DNA from: Haliclystus octoradiatus
Taxonomy: Eukaryota > Cnidaria > Staurozoa > Stauromedusae > Haliclystidae
Direction of reading: 5' to 3'
NCBI GenBank assembly: GCA_916610825.1
Contig: OU744446.1
Span: 34,267,436 to 34,331,435, forward strand
DNA length: 64,000 bases
Position 1 is the stretch's first letter; the number at the start of each line of letters is the position of its first letter. Position numbers and translations under genes: made by a program. The notes under the pieces were generated by a model. The model was given only the letters and a program-made list of their open reading frames with translations, was not told where the DNA came from and ran no database searches. Below, one piece after another: positions 39,001 to 49,137 of this stretch.

Positions 39001-40485
39001 GTTCTGATTCCAAAGTTGACTGATCAATAAGTCCCGCTTTGATACGCCGCAATTTGATGAGTGGTAAGCGGGACTTATTCCCTTCGTACAGCATTGTGCA
39101 GGATTCTGCACAACGGCATTCTGTTTGATCGTATTGTTCTGACAAATTATCATGCATTTGATGTACGGGGAAGGACGGGGCCCAATATTACGCAAATTAA
39201 TGAAAGATACAACATGCAAGCCAAATTAAAATGAATTAAATCTATATGGAAACTTATGGTTATTAAATCAAGTCGATCCACTGATGCTTGTCAAAAATTA
39301 CAAACTTATTTCAACATCATCATTAAAGATGCAGATCAGGATTGTTTAATATTGTATCATTGTGAATGCTTTGGGTTACCATCGAAAAGTTCAGCAGTTC
39401 CACGTCATGTACAAGAGCAAGGGAAAGATTTATTCAGAATATAGCAACCTTTAAGTGTAATGTTTATCATTTTCACAATGACTATTATTTCAACCTTTAT
39501 TTCGATCTCCAACGAGCGCTCAAAAAGTTTGCAGTTTTCCCTAATATCAATGACTCGCCAGACTCAGTAAGTTAGAATATTAAAATCAGTTTTCCAGTTT
39601 AATTAGCTCCAATACACTGAAATATGTATACAAATAGTGACTCAAGCCACTATTTCTTTCAAATATTTTAGCAGCTTTTAAAATTTCGGGCTCTTGTATA
39701 TTTTCGATTCGTTCGCTGTTGACTATTGACACCCTGGAATACTCAGATAAAATTACGTCATCGACGAGATTTTGTCGGCGGTCTCTTTGTTTTCTCAAAC
39801 AATATAATTGCCAAAGGACACAAGTCTCACTTACCAACATATCAAAATCGTCATGGTAAAAAGTGAGGCTTGGGCAAGTCAAATTCCAAAGCTACATCCC
39901 CAATATTTTGTTAATTTGTAGGATTTATATAGACATTCTGGCTTAAAAAAACTGTTCTGATTCCGAAGCTACATTCCCATATTTTGTTAATTGGAAATGA
40001 ACAATACCATGATAAACCTGTATTTAAGTCTAATTCAAGAATGGTTTATGCAGCGAAAGTTAAATTTTTGTGAAGATATTTACTGTTTTTTTGGTATGGT
40101 GTGGGGCACAATTCAGAAGAAAATTTTGTGAAAACTTGAAGAGATTCCGTGAGGAAAAATCTTTTATGAAATCCTGTCCACGGCTTTCGTTAAGCTTAGT
40201 CAAGTCCCTCTGAATTGTTATGAAAAAAGCTTTCCAGGAAGTCAAATCCATTTAGCTGCTCCTGAAAAATTACAAAACAAAAATGATAAATGTTGAGACA
40301 AAATTGGATTTGTTGACACATGAAAGTTGCTATCGTTACCCAGCCTGCAAGTAGACTATAAGGTTATCATCACGATTAATTTGTTATTTCTTTGACAGCC
40401 GGTGGTGTTGGAAAGAGTGCGTTAACAATTCAATTGATACAAAATCAGTACGTAAATTAATACCTCAGAATATATTGTTTTGTGT

Positions 40486-40529
<44 letters not shown>

Positions 40530-41309
40530 AAGTAGTTGTGTGGGCAAAACATCAATTTGAGTGCTCAATGCTAAAAGCAGAGCAATATAAATAGTAGATC
40601 AAAGATCACGAGTTTATTCCGTTACTCTGAGTTTCGCGTAAAGACGCTCTTCAGACGGTTTTATTAAAAACCGTCTGAAGAGCGTCTTTACGCGAAACTC
40701 AGAGTAACGGAATAAACTCGTGATCTTTGATCTACTATTTATATATATATATATATATATAATAGTACTTATGTTGTCTGTACTGTTTTCATAGTGCTCA
40801 ATGACATTTGTAAATGCAGAGCTATATATAATTAAATTAATTGGAAAAACACAAAAAATCAAACATTCATTTTTGCGCAAAAATGAATGTTTGATTTTTT
40901 GTGTTTTTCCAATTAATTTAATTATATATATATATATAGAAATTATGACTCAAAGATTACGAGTTCGGTCCGTTACTCTGAGTTTCGCGTAAAGACGCTC
41001 TTCAGACGGCTATTAGATAATATCTAATATATATATATATAATAATAATTAATTAAAAAATTAATTGTATTGAGTGTGAACTCTTATACACACGTGTATA
41101 TGAAAGTGCTCAATGTTTTTCAGGACAGAGCAAAATATAGAGTATAAAACAGAGACGAGGCAAAGCCTTTTCCGTAACTCGGAGTTTCACGCTTTTATTG
41201 CGATCTTCAGACGGTGATACTCGTATAGAGTATCACCGTCTGAAGATCGCAATAAAAGCGTGAAACTCCGAGTTACGGAAAAGGCTTTGCCTCGTCTCTG
41301 TTTTATACT

Positions 41310-41359
<50 letters not shown>

Positions 41360-44300
41360 GGGTTTGACAAAAGAAGGAATCTTAGATTCCGGAAGGTTGA
41401 AACAAATTCAGAAAAAATTGATATTGTTGATGATGTATTGGTCAAACATCAACAGAAAAATTCAGAAGAAAATGTTGAAATGCCTCTAGGATTCCCAAAG
41501 GCTGAACCTTTTGTCGGACCCTGTACATATCTTTAACTAATTTTGTACATATGGTTAACAAATTATGAGCTTTTTACAATAGCTGATATAATTGTCTATC
41601 TGTGGAAAGCATTATTCTACTGTTGCTCAATGGACCAAATTGTTTGTAAAGTGCATTTGGGTCTGTGCAATAGTAATAATTATTTCGTTTTGGGATGTTG
41701 TTTGACCTAAGTAGATAGGCATCACTATTCTGCTACTCTACATATGTGAACGTTGTAAAGTTCTATTGAATAAATGATAACCTTAACAGTCATTCATTTC
41801 TGAAAGTCACCCCTTAAGCACAAATGCCTGTCTATTGGGGGACCACTTTAAAATACGACCAATTGCAATTTACATGTAAAAATATGTGCAAATCATTTTT
41901 AACGCCTAGTTACAATTCACAAACGTCTTACGTCAAGAAGAATTCCATAAGTTAGTAATTCCCAATCCCTATGCAAAACAGATGTTGGTAATGTGAAGTG
42001 CAGGGGAATGTGGCACATGTCTAGTGTTTACTATAGAGCCTTACAAATATCTCAACTTTGCATATTATTTTGTTTACAGTTTTGTTGAGGACTATGATCC
42101 AACTATTGGTAAGTTTATATTACAGTGAAACACGTATATTACAGACAGCTATTATAAATAGTTAAATTGACTACTATATGCAGGTGGCTTTTATATACAG
42201 GGTTGATGCAATAGAAAATACTGTTTTAGGTATTGCAAGAGTGAACACTATATATAGGCGGCTGGCCACTGCAAAGAAGTGATTGTTATAACTTTATTCA
42301 AAACAAACTTTGCACCTTGTGACTCAAATAGTTGATTATTTTAACGACGCTTCCCGTCCAATGAGTTTGAAAACTGCTCCTGGAAACTACTAAAACAAGG
42401 AAGCCATAAATGCTTCCTCAAATGTTGTTGTTTGAAAAAATGTGCTGACTTCTTTGAGTTCTTATACAAAGACAGTTAATTCCTGCGTCCTTGATTACAG
42501 ATACAAAGAATGACATTGTTATAGTTGACTCATAAATATTTACAACATTTGATTTGCGTTGATCCGCAACAGTACGGATTTCCTCAATGGACATCATATT
42601 ATCACAACAGCTATTTATATTTTGTTCATGACCACCAACAAATTTGAAATATATGCGTATTGTGTTGTTGTTATAGACAAATCAATGATATCTGTTGTGC
42701 TAACCCATGAGATACATTGACTAGATTTATCTGCGCAATTCAAAAATATAGTGTATCAAAATCAAATGGGCATGGATTTTGATATTGTAATCATGTTGAT
42801 TGATTTATTATAGAGGATTCATACATCAAACAAGTTGTTGTGGATGGCGAAATTTGTATTTTGGTGAGTTTCATATTATTTCCTCACGGTGCTGGATTGC
42901 TATGAAATTTTCTACCGTAGAAACAGGGTCCGACAAAGTCTGGAAACTTGGAAACCTGGTTTGCGGAAGGCTAGCAAAATTCAGAAGGAAAAGAGAAAAT
43001 ACTGGATATAAAGCTGAACTAATTTGAAAAATATGAAAAATAAAATTTCAATTTTACGTTTTTATGTCAGTAAAATTACGCGAACGTTTATCTGAAAAGT
43101 TTAGGTTTGCAGAAAGTAAAAGGTTTTGTCTGACCCTGCGTAGAAAGAAACAATCCTTGTCGTTTACAAAACTTCCAAATTCCAACCATTGACTTATTCG
43201 GCCTACATAATGAGAGAGGATGATGGTACAGCCTTCTGCGGATATACCTCTCATTTAACCGAGGTGAATTGTTTTATGCTCACCTGCTCAATATTGCTAC
43301 AGTTCACAAAGCAATGCCGTTGTTCTCCAAGTTTTATAAGTACATGGAATGTTTATACTGTATACATATTGAAGCCGATTAGATTCAATATTTGAGGTCA
43401 AATTCTTGTTACTTGAAGGGAGAATACTGACCGGGGAACATTGCGCGCTCAACCAACTCATACGTCATCAATTTAAACAAAGCTTTGAGAAAAGCTGCCG
43501 TGCGTGTGAGTTCCGAGTGAGCTTCGTTTTATTATTCTGGCCGTATGTTGATTTTATGGTAAAGCATTTCAAATGAACAAATGAAAATCACAATTTGGGA
43601 GCTATACTACGTACTTATTTTATCACGTCCTGGACTTTAATGTATTGTTTACTATGTGATCAACAGTATAAAAAGTATGATGTGCAGAAGCGGTTTTAGT
43701 TCGATCAGTTCGATTGATATGTTGAACGAAAGTAACACTAAACAAGAACCTTGTTTAACATTTTTCTTTTCGTTATAAAGCCAAATCCTTGTGTTTCTTG
43801 ACATCTTAGGTTATCTTGCGTATCGACTATCGTTCTTTTTCATGTTTTTGATGTAGCGATCGGTCCATAAAAGCTTGCCAACTAATAACAAGGCAACTTC
43901 AGTAAATATAACCAAGGATAAATATACCAAAAGCAAACTAATGTGATAATTCAATAAAACTATGCGAATCTGAGTTAAATGCATGGAATAAATCGTTGTT
44001 CAAAAACATTGATTCGTTCATGATTGTCACGAGTTCACGGCTTCGACATTTGTTCCTGTCTCGTGCTTTTGATTATTTCGCTCAAAACAATATAATTAAG
44101 GCGAGGCCGACTCTGTTTCAAAACGAGTACTTGAATTTGGTATGAAGAATTCAAGTTCCTCGCGCAACGTTCCCCGGTCAGTATTCTCCCTTTAAATGCA
44201 TATAAACCAGGCAAGAATATAATTTCCCACTATTAAAACTATGTGATGCTATGGTAAAACAACTAGGAAATCTAAATTCATTAATAATTTTCAAAAATCA

Positions 44301-47300
44301 ACTAAAATGAATTTTTTCACGTCTTGTTGAAATGGTGACAGGATCAATGATAGCAACATTCACACTCGCTGCTGATTATTAATGCCAACTAAACAAAACA
44401 CGAGGCTTAAATTCATTCTCCTGATTGGGTATCATTGTACATTTTGAATATCATTAGTCAATTAATCATTATCAAATCTGCTTTACAGTTGTGTTAAAGT
44501 GGGAAAAACCTTTGAAGCTATAATTTGATATATGATGTATTTGAGTCTGAAAATTACAATGGCGTAATTGTTATTTCGATCTGGAATTTCCTTGTGGGTG
44601 TAAACTACCATTAAAGAGGTGTTTTAGACCAAAACTCGCTGAGAAAAAAAAGACTGGATCAAGCTTTATGACGTAAAACTAAGAACAGAATTTATTTTTT
44701 TACTAGAGAAACATATGGGACTGTCACACAATATTTTTCTTAATTCAACACAGCTTAGTAACCTGACACGCAATTTTATTCTAGGCAAGATTGAAGCCGA
44801 AACAATATATATATTCATTCTATTCTCTAAACATGGTGATGTTTAGAGTGTTTTTATGGACTTAGGAATTAGAGCTTTAAAAACGGTAATTGCTTTTGAG
44901 ATGACTGGCCAAGGAACGATTTTTTGCGTGACATAAAAAGACAGAAATAAAGAAACAGTATCCCTTTCGTCAAACCACAAGCAAACAAAATACGCATGTT
45001 TGAATTGAATTTGAGGATTATTCTACAAAAAGATGTGCCGCTCAGAGCCATCTATTTACAAGAGTTGGGACACGCTTTCATGTGCCGCTATCGTCTCCTA
45101 TTGGACAGATGCCATTCACGTGATTTTTTGGACGCCATTTCGTACTTTCGGCACCAAGGTTCTTGTTCTTTTGGCACCAGGTTTCCTGTTTTAAACGAAG
45201 CGCGCGGAAAAATACAACTTTTATCAGTGAAAACAAACATATGCTATTAAATTATTAATTGTTGTGTTAATAGACGAAATAGTAATCGAAATAAAATATT
45301 GTTTACTATTCCAACTGGGGACAAGAACTAGAAAAAAGTTGCCTTTGACTGCAAAGAATAAGCGTAAGAGAGTAAGAGATGTAGTCCATACTCCACAAAC
45401 TCCTTGTCCATTTAGCAATTCCAATAGCATTGATCTGATTTACTTTCGAGCAACATGCTGATGAGATCGATAACAAAGTATGCATTGAAGTAAATTTTAT
45501 TCTTATTTTGAGAGTCCAGCAAATAAATATGGAGAAAGACAACTAATAGATGGTTATATTACTCTTGTTAAACGATCGCAAACCATTTCACACAGTTCCA
45601 AAATGACTGAAAAAAACACAACTTTCTCTTGCACATGCGCACTGCTGTTAAAAACGTGCTCGGGTCCAGGCTAAAAAACAAAAATGGCATGAGTGTCCCA
45701 ACTCTTGTAAATAGATGGCTCTGGTGCCGCTGCCTCTCACCCATTAACCACAGGCGTTGTTCAGTAAACAATTGATCGGGGGGAAATGTTGAACAATAAT
45801 CAAAGTTGTTATAATATTTTTATAAAATCGTGAAGGCAATTAATAAAAATAAAACTTATATTAAAAGGAAGAGCACATGTTAATCTTTATCTCAGGCGTC
45901 TTTTGAATTCAAATATATTGCCGCAATGATAAATAATTTGACATCGAAAATGATATCGGGTAACAAAGTCTATCACTTCCCTCTTGATCCTTGATCCTTT
46001 TTTTTTGTCATAAAGCTAGATCTCTTTATTATACTCAGCGAGATTTGGCCTGAAATACCCCTTTGATGGTAGTTTACACCAACAAAGAAATTCCAAATCG
46101 AAAAATCTAATCTAATTCCAAATCTAATTTTCAGACTTGAATACTTCATGTATTAAATTATCGTTTCAAAGGTTTTTCCCACTTTAATGTAACTGACACT
46201 CTGTTGTATTCTTATATGGATCGCGTGTATTCAGTAACCTTCGTTCATCTTCAATTTGTATTTATCTTCTTTTTTGTATAATTGCCATGTTGTAGGATAT
46301 TCTTGATACAGCTGGTCAAGAAGAATACAGGTAATAATACTAAACCCATGAATATGTATGCCCTACATATACAGTAAACATTAGAGGTGTGCGTTGGATT
46401 GGGTTTTCAGGAAACAGACCACGGGTACGAACTATCTGAAATCTGATCCGAATGTCAAGGTTAAAAATTAATTTGATCCAATAATTTTTCATTCTATATC
46501 TTGAAAAAATATTTTTATAGCTTTTTTAAAGATTTTAAATTTTGCAGGTTGGCATTATTATCGGAGAAGATTATTATTTCATAATCATTACAATGTTCAG
46601 AACTTCACAGTATTGTTTGATAATTTAATCTTACTGTGATAAATGTTGTTACATTACACACAATAAAAACTGCGAAATCATTGTAAAAATATTCTCAATA
46701 TCCGATTTAATCCGAAAGCTGAAACTCAATCCAGCATCTAATTGACGCGAGTTTGGCTCTTGTTGATTTTGCACACTTTAATTTAAAGCCTTTTCTACCA
46801 TCTGCCTATAATGATGTACAGATCAGCGGTTACTCTAGCAGGGGTTTCTTTTGAATTAACTGTAACTAAAGGTCACCCGCACATATCACTGTTCACTGTA
46901 CGTAATACCATTTTGTTCTGCTTGTATTTCTTATAGTGCGATGCGGGAACATTACATGAGGACTGGCGAAGGATTCCTTTGTGTATTTGCTGTAAATAAT
47001 ATGAAATCGTTTCAGGAAATCGATCAATATAGGACGCAGGTAATTATTATTGTAATAATTTGAAGGTTTGATTGCTTGCATGGATATCCTTGTATCTTGG
47101 ACAAACAACAGGTAGAAGGATTATTGGGTCCACATCTAGATTATACTGAGGTTTAGTGGATCCCGGGACTGAGAGTCTCAGAGAGCTAGTGCAGTCTCAG
47201 AAGAAAGATAGGAAATAGTTGTATTCAAGTTTTTATAATCAGAAAAAAACTAATTTGCTTTCTTTTCTATGGAAGATATGTAAAAGAAAATGTACAATTT

Positions 47301-49137
47301 TGTCATGAATTCGTATGAGAATGACGCAATAATGTCACTATTTTTTTGAAACAATTTCTAACAAACTCTACTAAGACGGTTGATGTTGTTTATTAGAAAA
47401 ACTATTTTTATCAATGATGTTAATATGGTTACACTGTATTTCTCTTTGCTATAAGAAACATGTACTAAACTAAACCTGTTATGACGGTCACCTCTATACA
47501 GCGGCCACCTGTCTATAGTGGTCACTCTTGCAATGTCTAAAATATTATTTGCTATTGAATAAAACCTGTATATAAAGGCCACCTGTGTATAATGGTCAAT
47601 TACCTACCTCTCGTAGCTGACCGTTATACACAGGTTTCACTGTAGCATTCAATTTAACTGCCTCACCAATCAAGTTGATAGTTTGGATAATTCTTTATAA
47701 GAACAGAAACATTTAAGAAAGGGCTCATCAAATTACCCCCAAAAGCCGGATTTCCTTCTGTCAAGTGTATTATATTTGAACTTGTTTCTTGGATGGGACT
47801 AGCGTCTTTGTCCTTGCATATGCCTAATTTTTGATTTCTTTTTCATTTTCTTAGGCTAATAGAGTAAAGGATTGTGAGAAAGTTCCAATGGTTTGTAAGT
47901 ATCTAAAATATGAACATTGCTTTCTTATCGTGTCATCATTATTTTAGAACGGGATGATTAGGTCAGATGGCTGTGGGTGGCTCTAATCCCCAAAAAGTAT
48001 TTTTCAACTAAGTTGATGTGTTGTCGGAGTTCGACAACCGATGAAGTTTGATATCTAAATGAAACCATAAAATTAATATAGTTAAACACTATATTTTCTT
48101 TCTTTATTCGAAACAGAAAAGTGAAATAAAAATATAAAAATCGTGTCCGGACCTCAAAGTTTTTGAAATTACCTTTTGATGACCTTTATATCAGGTCTGA
48201 TTTTGATTCTATTCTAACAGCATTTTAATGTCTTTTATTTCTTAGTGGTTGGTAATAAAACCGACTTACCAAAACGGGATGTCTCCAATAAAGAGGCACT
48301 CGATTTATCACAAAATTACGGAATTCCATATGTGGAAACATCGGCTAAAACTCGACAAGGAGTGGTAAATATGGCGCTATTGTATATCTGTTGTCAATTG
48401 TTCTCCCTTTCTTCCTAACTGAATTAAAACATTCTTTCATTTTTTTACAGGAGGAAGCATTTTATACACTTGTTCGTGAAATTTGGAATGATGTAAGTTT
48501 TAAGTTGATGTTTTATCGGTTATGAGAGTGCAATTCTAATGGTGCTTGTTTACAATGTTGTACAATGCATATTCATTAGAGTAAATGGTTTGTGGAGATA
48601 GGCACCAAGTACTTAACATGTTTGACAAGGATGTGTCATGAAAAAGGGTTTGGATTTTGGCCCTATTAGGTCAAGATGATTGGTCGGGAAATTCAGGTTT
48701 CATAAGAATAAAGAATGTAGTCCGTAATGATGATGATGATGATGTTATTTCATCTTCAAGTTACACCTTGGTTTAAAACTAATTCTTCAGTAAGGAACGA
48801 TTTACATATTTGCTACGAGCAGTGTCCGATAGAAGGTCTTGCCTTCCGGAATCTAGAACAACATTTTGCATTTTCTTCTGAATTTTTTGTTGAGGTTTGA
48901 CCTGTAAATCTGAAAAATGTGAAAATTGTCAATTTTCTTCTGAATTTGCTCTAGCCTTCCAGGATCTAGGATTTCAAGATCCCCACTTTCTCGGACCCTG
49001 GCTACGAATGCTAAAATGTTAGTTTTAGTGAAGCAAATTTCATTAATAATTTCATTTCTTTTTCACAGCGAAAACAACGTGTTGATCATAAGAAGAATGA
49101 CAACAAGAAATCAAAGTTTCGATGTAATATTTTGTAG
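36084..49137 (+). CDS. RAS: Ras GTPase, classical H/K/N-Ras type
   Basis: Coding exons: 36084-36126, 40399-40447, 42080-42108, 42814-42863, 46296-46330, 46937-47039, 47855-47894, 48246-48364, 48451-48492 and 49069-49137 (TAG); 579 nt, 192 residues. A membrane-anchored GTP switch acting between receptor tyrosine kinases and Raf/PI3K. P-loop GAGGVGKS (14-21), switch I YDPTIEDSY (36-44), DTAGQEEYS (61-69) with the catalytic Gln at 65, NKTD (120-123) and ETSAKTRQG are all intact. Numbering is offset +4 from human Ras by the N-terminal extension MSSEPSK. The positions equivalent to human G12, G13 and Q61 are wild type. The tail is polybasic ([18 protein letters not shown]) and ends CNIL. Family knowledge says a terminal Leu in CaaX favours geranylgeranylation over farnesylation. 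Introns are long and repeat-rich. Confidence 0.97.
37033..37090 (+). repeat. Interstitial TTAGGG telomere-type repeats with CACGTGAT motifs
   Basis: Short runs of TTAGGG(TTAGGG) occur twice, each followed by a CACGTGAT palindrome. A related unit (TTAGGGTTAGGGT then AAGTCACGTGAT) occurs at 51543-51569 in bystin intron 1, so this is a dispersed module and not chance. Confidence 0.8.
37155..37226 (+). repeat. Degenerate tRNA-like segment
   Basis: TAGCTCATTCGG resembles a pol III A box and GGTTCGAGTCC is a B box, but the spacing and stems do not fold into a proper cloverleaf. Read as a SINE- or tRNA-derived fragment carried inside the 36925-37458 element, not a functional tRNA. Confidence 0.55.
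37839..38577. mobile_element. hAT-type 739-bp element with exact 8-bp duplication
   Basis: It starts CAGTGCCGGATTAA and ends TTAATCCGGCACTG, an inverted pair; GGCCTTAGGC-like repeats follow inside both ends. GATTGTAT flanks both sides (37831-37838 and 38578-38585). The interior is AT-rich and non-coding. Ras intron 1. Confidence 0.95.
38936..39992 (+). repeat. Pair of about 80-bp direct repeats plus a third partial copy
   Basis: A block from AGCTACATCCCC through AAAAAACTGTTCTGATTCC occurs at 38937-39013 and again at 39890-39963, followed at once by a partial third copy (39966-39992). The roughly 870 bp between them shows no recognisable domain. It could be an element bounded by short direct repeats or a local duplication. 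Ras intron 1. Confidence 0.7.
40488..40526. repeat. AT dinucleotide microsatellite
   Basis: An uninterrupted TA run just after the Ras exon at 40399-40447. Similar runs flank the other hairpins (40740-40760 and 41311-41356). Confidence 0.95.
40561..40583 (-). repeat. GCTC/GAGC stem-loop module, copy 1
   Basis: GTGCTCAATG, 7 nt, CAGAGC; GCTC can pair with GAGC. It ends 1 nt before hairpin 40585-40744. Confidence 0.7.
40619..40658 (-). ncRNA. Type I hammerhead ribozyme (left arm)
   Basis: This is the exact inverse of the copy at 40671-40710 and has every element described there. Confidence 0.88.
40671..40710 (+). ncRNA. Type I hammerhead ribozyme (right arm)
   Basis: In order: helix I strand CCGT; core CTGAAGA (CUGANGA consensus); helix II GCGT/ACGC with loop CTTT; core GAA; helix III ACT/AGT with loop CAG; cleavage-site A; and closing strand ACGG, which pairs fully with CCGT. 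Every conserved position and all three helices are intact, 40 nt in all. The very short helix III is a known feature of animal Penelope/retrozyme hammerheads, which often work as dimers. Confidence 0.9.
40794..40822 (-). repeat. GCTC/GAGC stem-loop module, copy 2
   Basis: GTGCTCAATG, 13 nt, CAGAGC, immediately before hairpin 40823-40930. Confidence 0.7.
40823..40930. repeat. Perfect hairpin without ribozyme (54-bp arms, no loop)
   Basis: The arms meet at TTTTGCGCAAAA and are exact reverse complements, AT-rich, with no CUGANGA core. It sits in the same position relative to the stem-loop module as the ribozyme hairpins, so it may be a divergent or truncated family member. Confidence 0.93.
40970..41009 (-). 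ncRNA. Type I hammerhead ribozyme, solitary copy
   Basis: The 40-nt sequence on the minus strand is identical to the ribozyme at 40671-40710 but has no inverted partner. The near-palindrome CTATTAGATAATATCTAATA follows at 41010-41029, as in the 6-kb element. Confidence 0.88.
41106..41131 (-). repeat. GCTC/GAGC stem-loop module, copy 3
   Basis: GTGCTCAATG, 10 nt, CAGAGC, ending 4 nt before hairpin 41136-41314. Confidence 0.7.
41172..41214 (-). ncRNA. Type I hammerhead ribozyme (left arm)
   Basis: Exact inverse of the copy at 41236-41278, with the same core and helices. Confidence 0.83.
41236..41278 (+). ncRNA. Type I hammerhead ribozyme (right arm), variant
   Basis: Helix I CCGT/ACGG; core CTGAAGA; helix II CGC/GCG with a 7-nt loop AATAAAA and a U-U at its base; core GAA; helix III ACT/AGT with loop CCG; cleavage nucleotide U. 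Compared with 40671-40710 the helix II and III loops have changed while the pairing is kept, as expected if the structure is under selection. Confidence 0.83.
41358..41523 (+). mobile_element. hAT-type MITE, family B
   Basis: CAGGGTTTGACAAAAG at the left and CTTTTGTCGGACCCTG at the right are inverted. It sits directly after an AT microsatellite; flanks TATATATG and TACATATC are only a loose match. Ras intron 2. Confidence 0.78.
42123..42297 (-). mobile_element. Pogo/Tigger-like MITE (decayed)
   Basis: TA-CAGTGAAACACG start; the interior is the inverse of 23998-24174, ending near GTTATAAC. It starts 14 bp after the Ras exon ending at 42108. Confidence 0.65.
42924..43138 (+). mobile_element. 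hAT-type MITE, family A, exact 8-bp duplication
   Basis: It starts CAGGGTCCGACAAAG and ends TTTTGTCTGACCCTG. CGTAGAAA is repeated exactly at 42916-42923 and 43139-43146. This copy fixes the family as hAT-type. Ras intron 4. Confidence 0.93.
43417..44191. mobile_element. TTAA-type TIR element, copy 1 (775 bp)
   Basis: AGGGAGAATACTGACCGGGG at the left and CCCCGGTCAGTATTCTCCCT at the right are perfect inverses. Flanks are TTGA and TTAA. Nearly identical along its length to 55724-56493. No transposase was recognised. Confidence 0.87.
45043..45723. mobile_element. hAT-type 681-bp element, copy 3 of 3 (Ras intron 4)
   Basis: The CAGAGCCATCTATTTACAAG ends are inverted. GTGCCGCT flanks both sides exactly (45035-45042 and 45724-45731). 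Very close to copy 2 at 32872-33560. Confidence 0.96.
47465..47642 (+). mobile_element. Pogo/Tigger-like MITE
   Basis: AAACCTGTTATGACGGTCAC near the left and ACACAGGTTTCACTG at the right, TA on both sides. The interior is close to 23998-24174. Ras intron 6. Confidence 0.82.
48820..49000 (-). mobile_element. hAT-type MITE, family B
   Basis: CAGTGTCCGATAGAAG start and CTTTCTCGGACCCTG end; flanks GCTACGAG and GCTACGAA match at 7 of 8 bases. It ends about 70 bp before the last Ras exon. Confidence 0.83.

Larger units (their letters stand above)
40585..40744. repeat. Perfect long hairpin (78-bp arms, 4-nt loop)
   Basis: Arms 40585-40662 and 40667-40744 are exact reverse complements around the loop ATTA. 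Each arm contains a hammerhead ribozyme, so either strand's transcript carries one sense and one antisense copy. Confidence 0.96.
40561..41314. mobile_element. Cluster of hammerhead-ribozyme hairpin elements (Ras intron 2)
   Basis: Within 750 bp lie three long hairpins (40585-40744, 40823-40930, 41136-41314), one solitary ribozyme (40970-41009), three GTGCTCAATG...CAGAGC stem-loops and AT microsatellites. Parts are shared with the element at 6008-6266. The arrangement suggests repeated insertion of one ribozyme-bearing family into AT-rich targets. No protein is encoded. Confidence 0.85.
41136..41314. repeat. Long hairpin (about 87-bp arms, 5-nt loop)
   Basis: Arms 41136-41222 and 41228-41314 are reverse complements around loop GTATA, with no mismatch seen. 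The family is the same as 40585-40744 but the sequence has diverged, and both arms changed together. Confidence 0.95.

Noticed and set aside
39256-39575. Possible small gene between the direct repeats in Ras intron 1
   Set aside because: Two overlapping short frames with no recognised domain, no initiation or polyadenylation context; not supported.
46382-46760. Possible hAT element starting TAGAGGTGTGCG
   Set aside because: The start resembles known hAT tips, but no inverted right end or duplication could be found.
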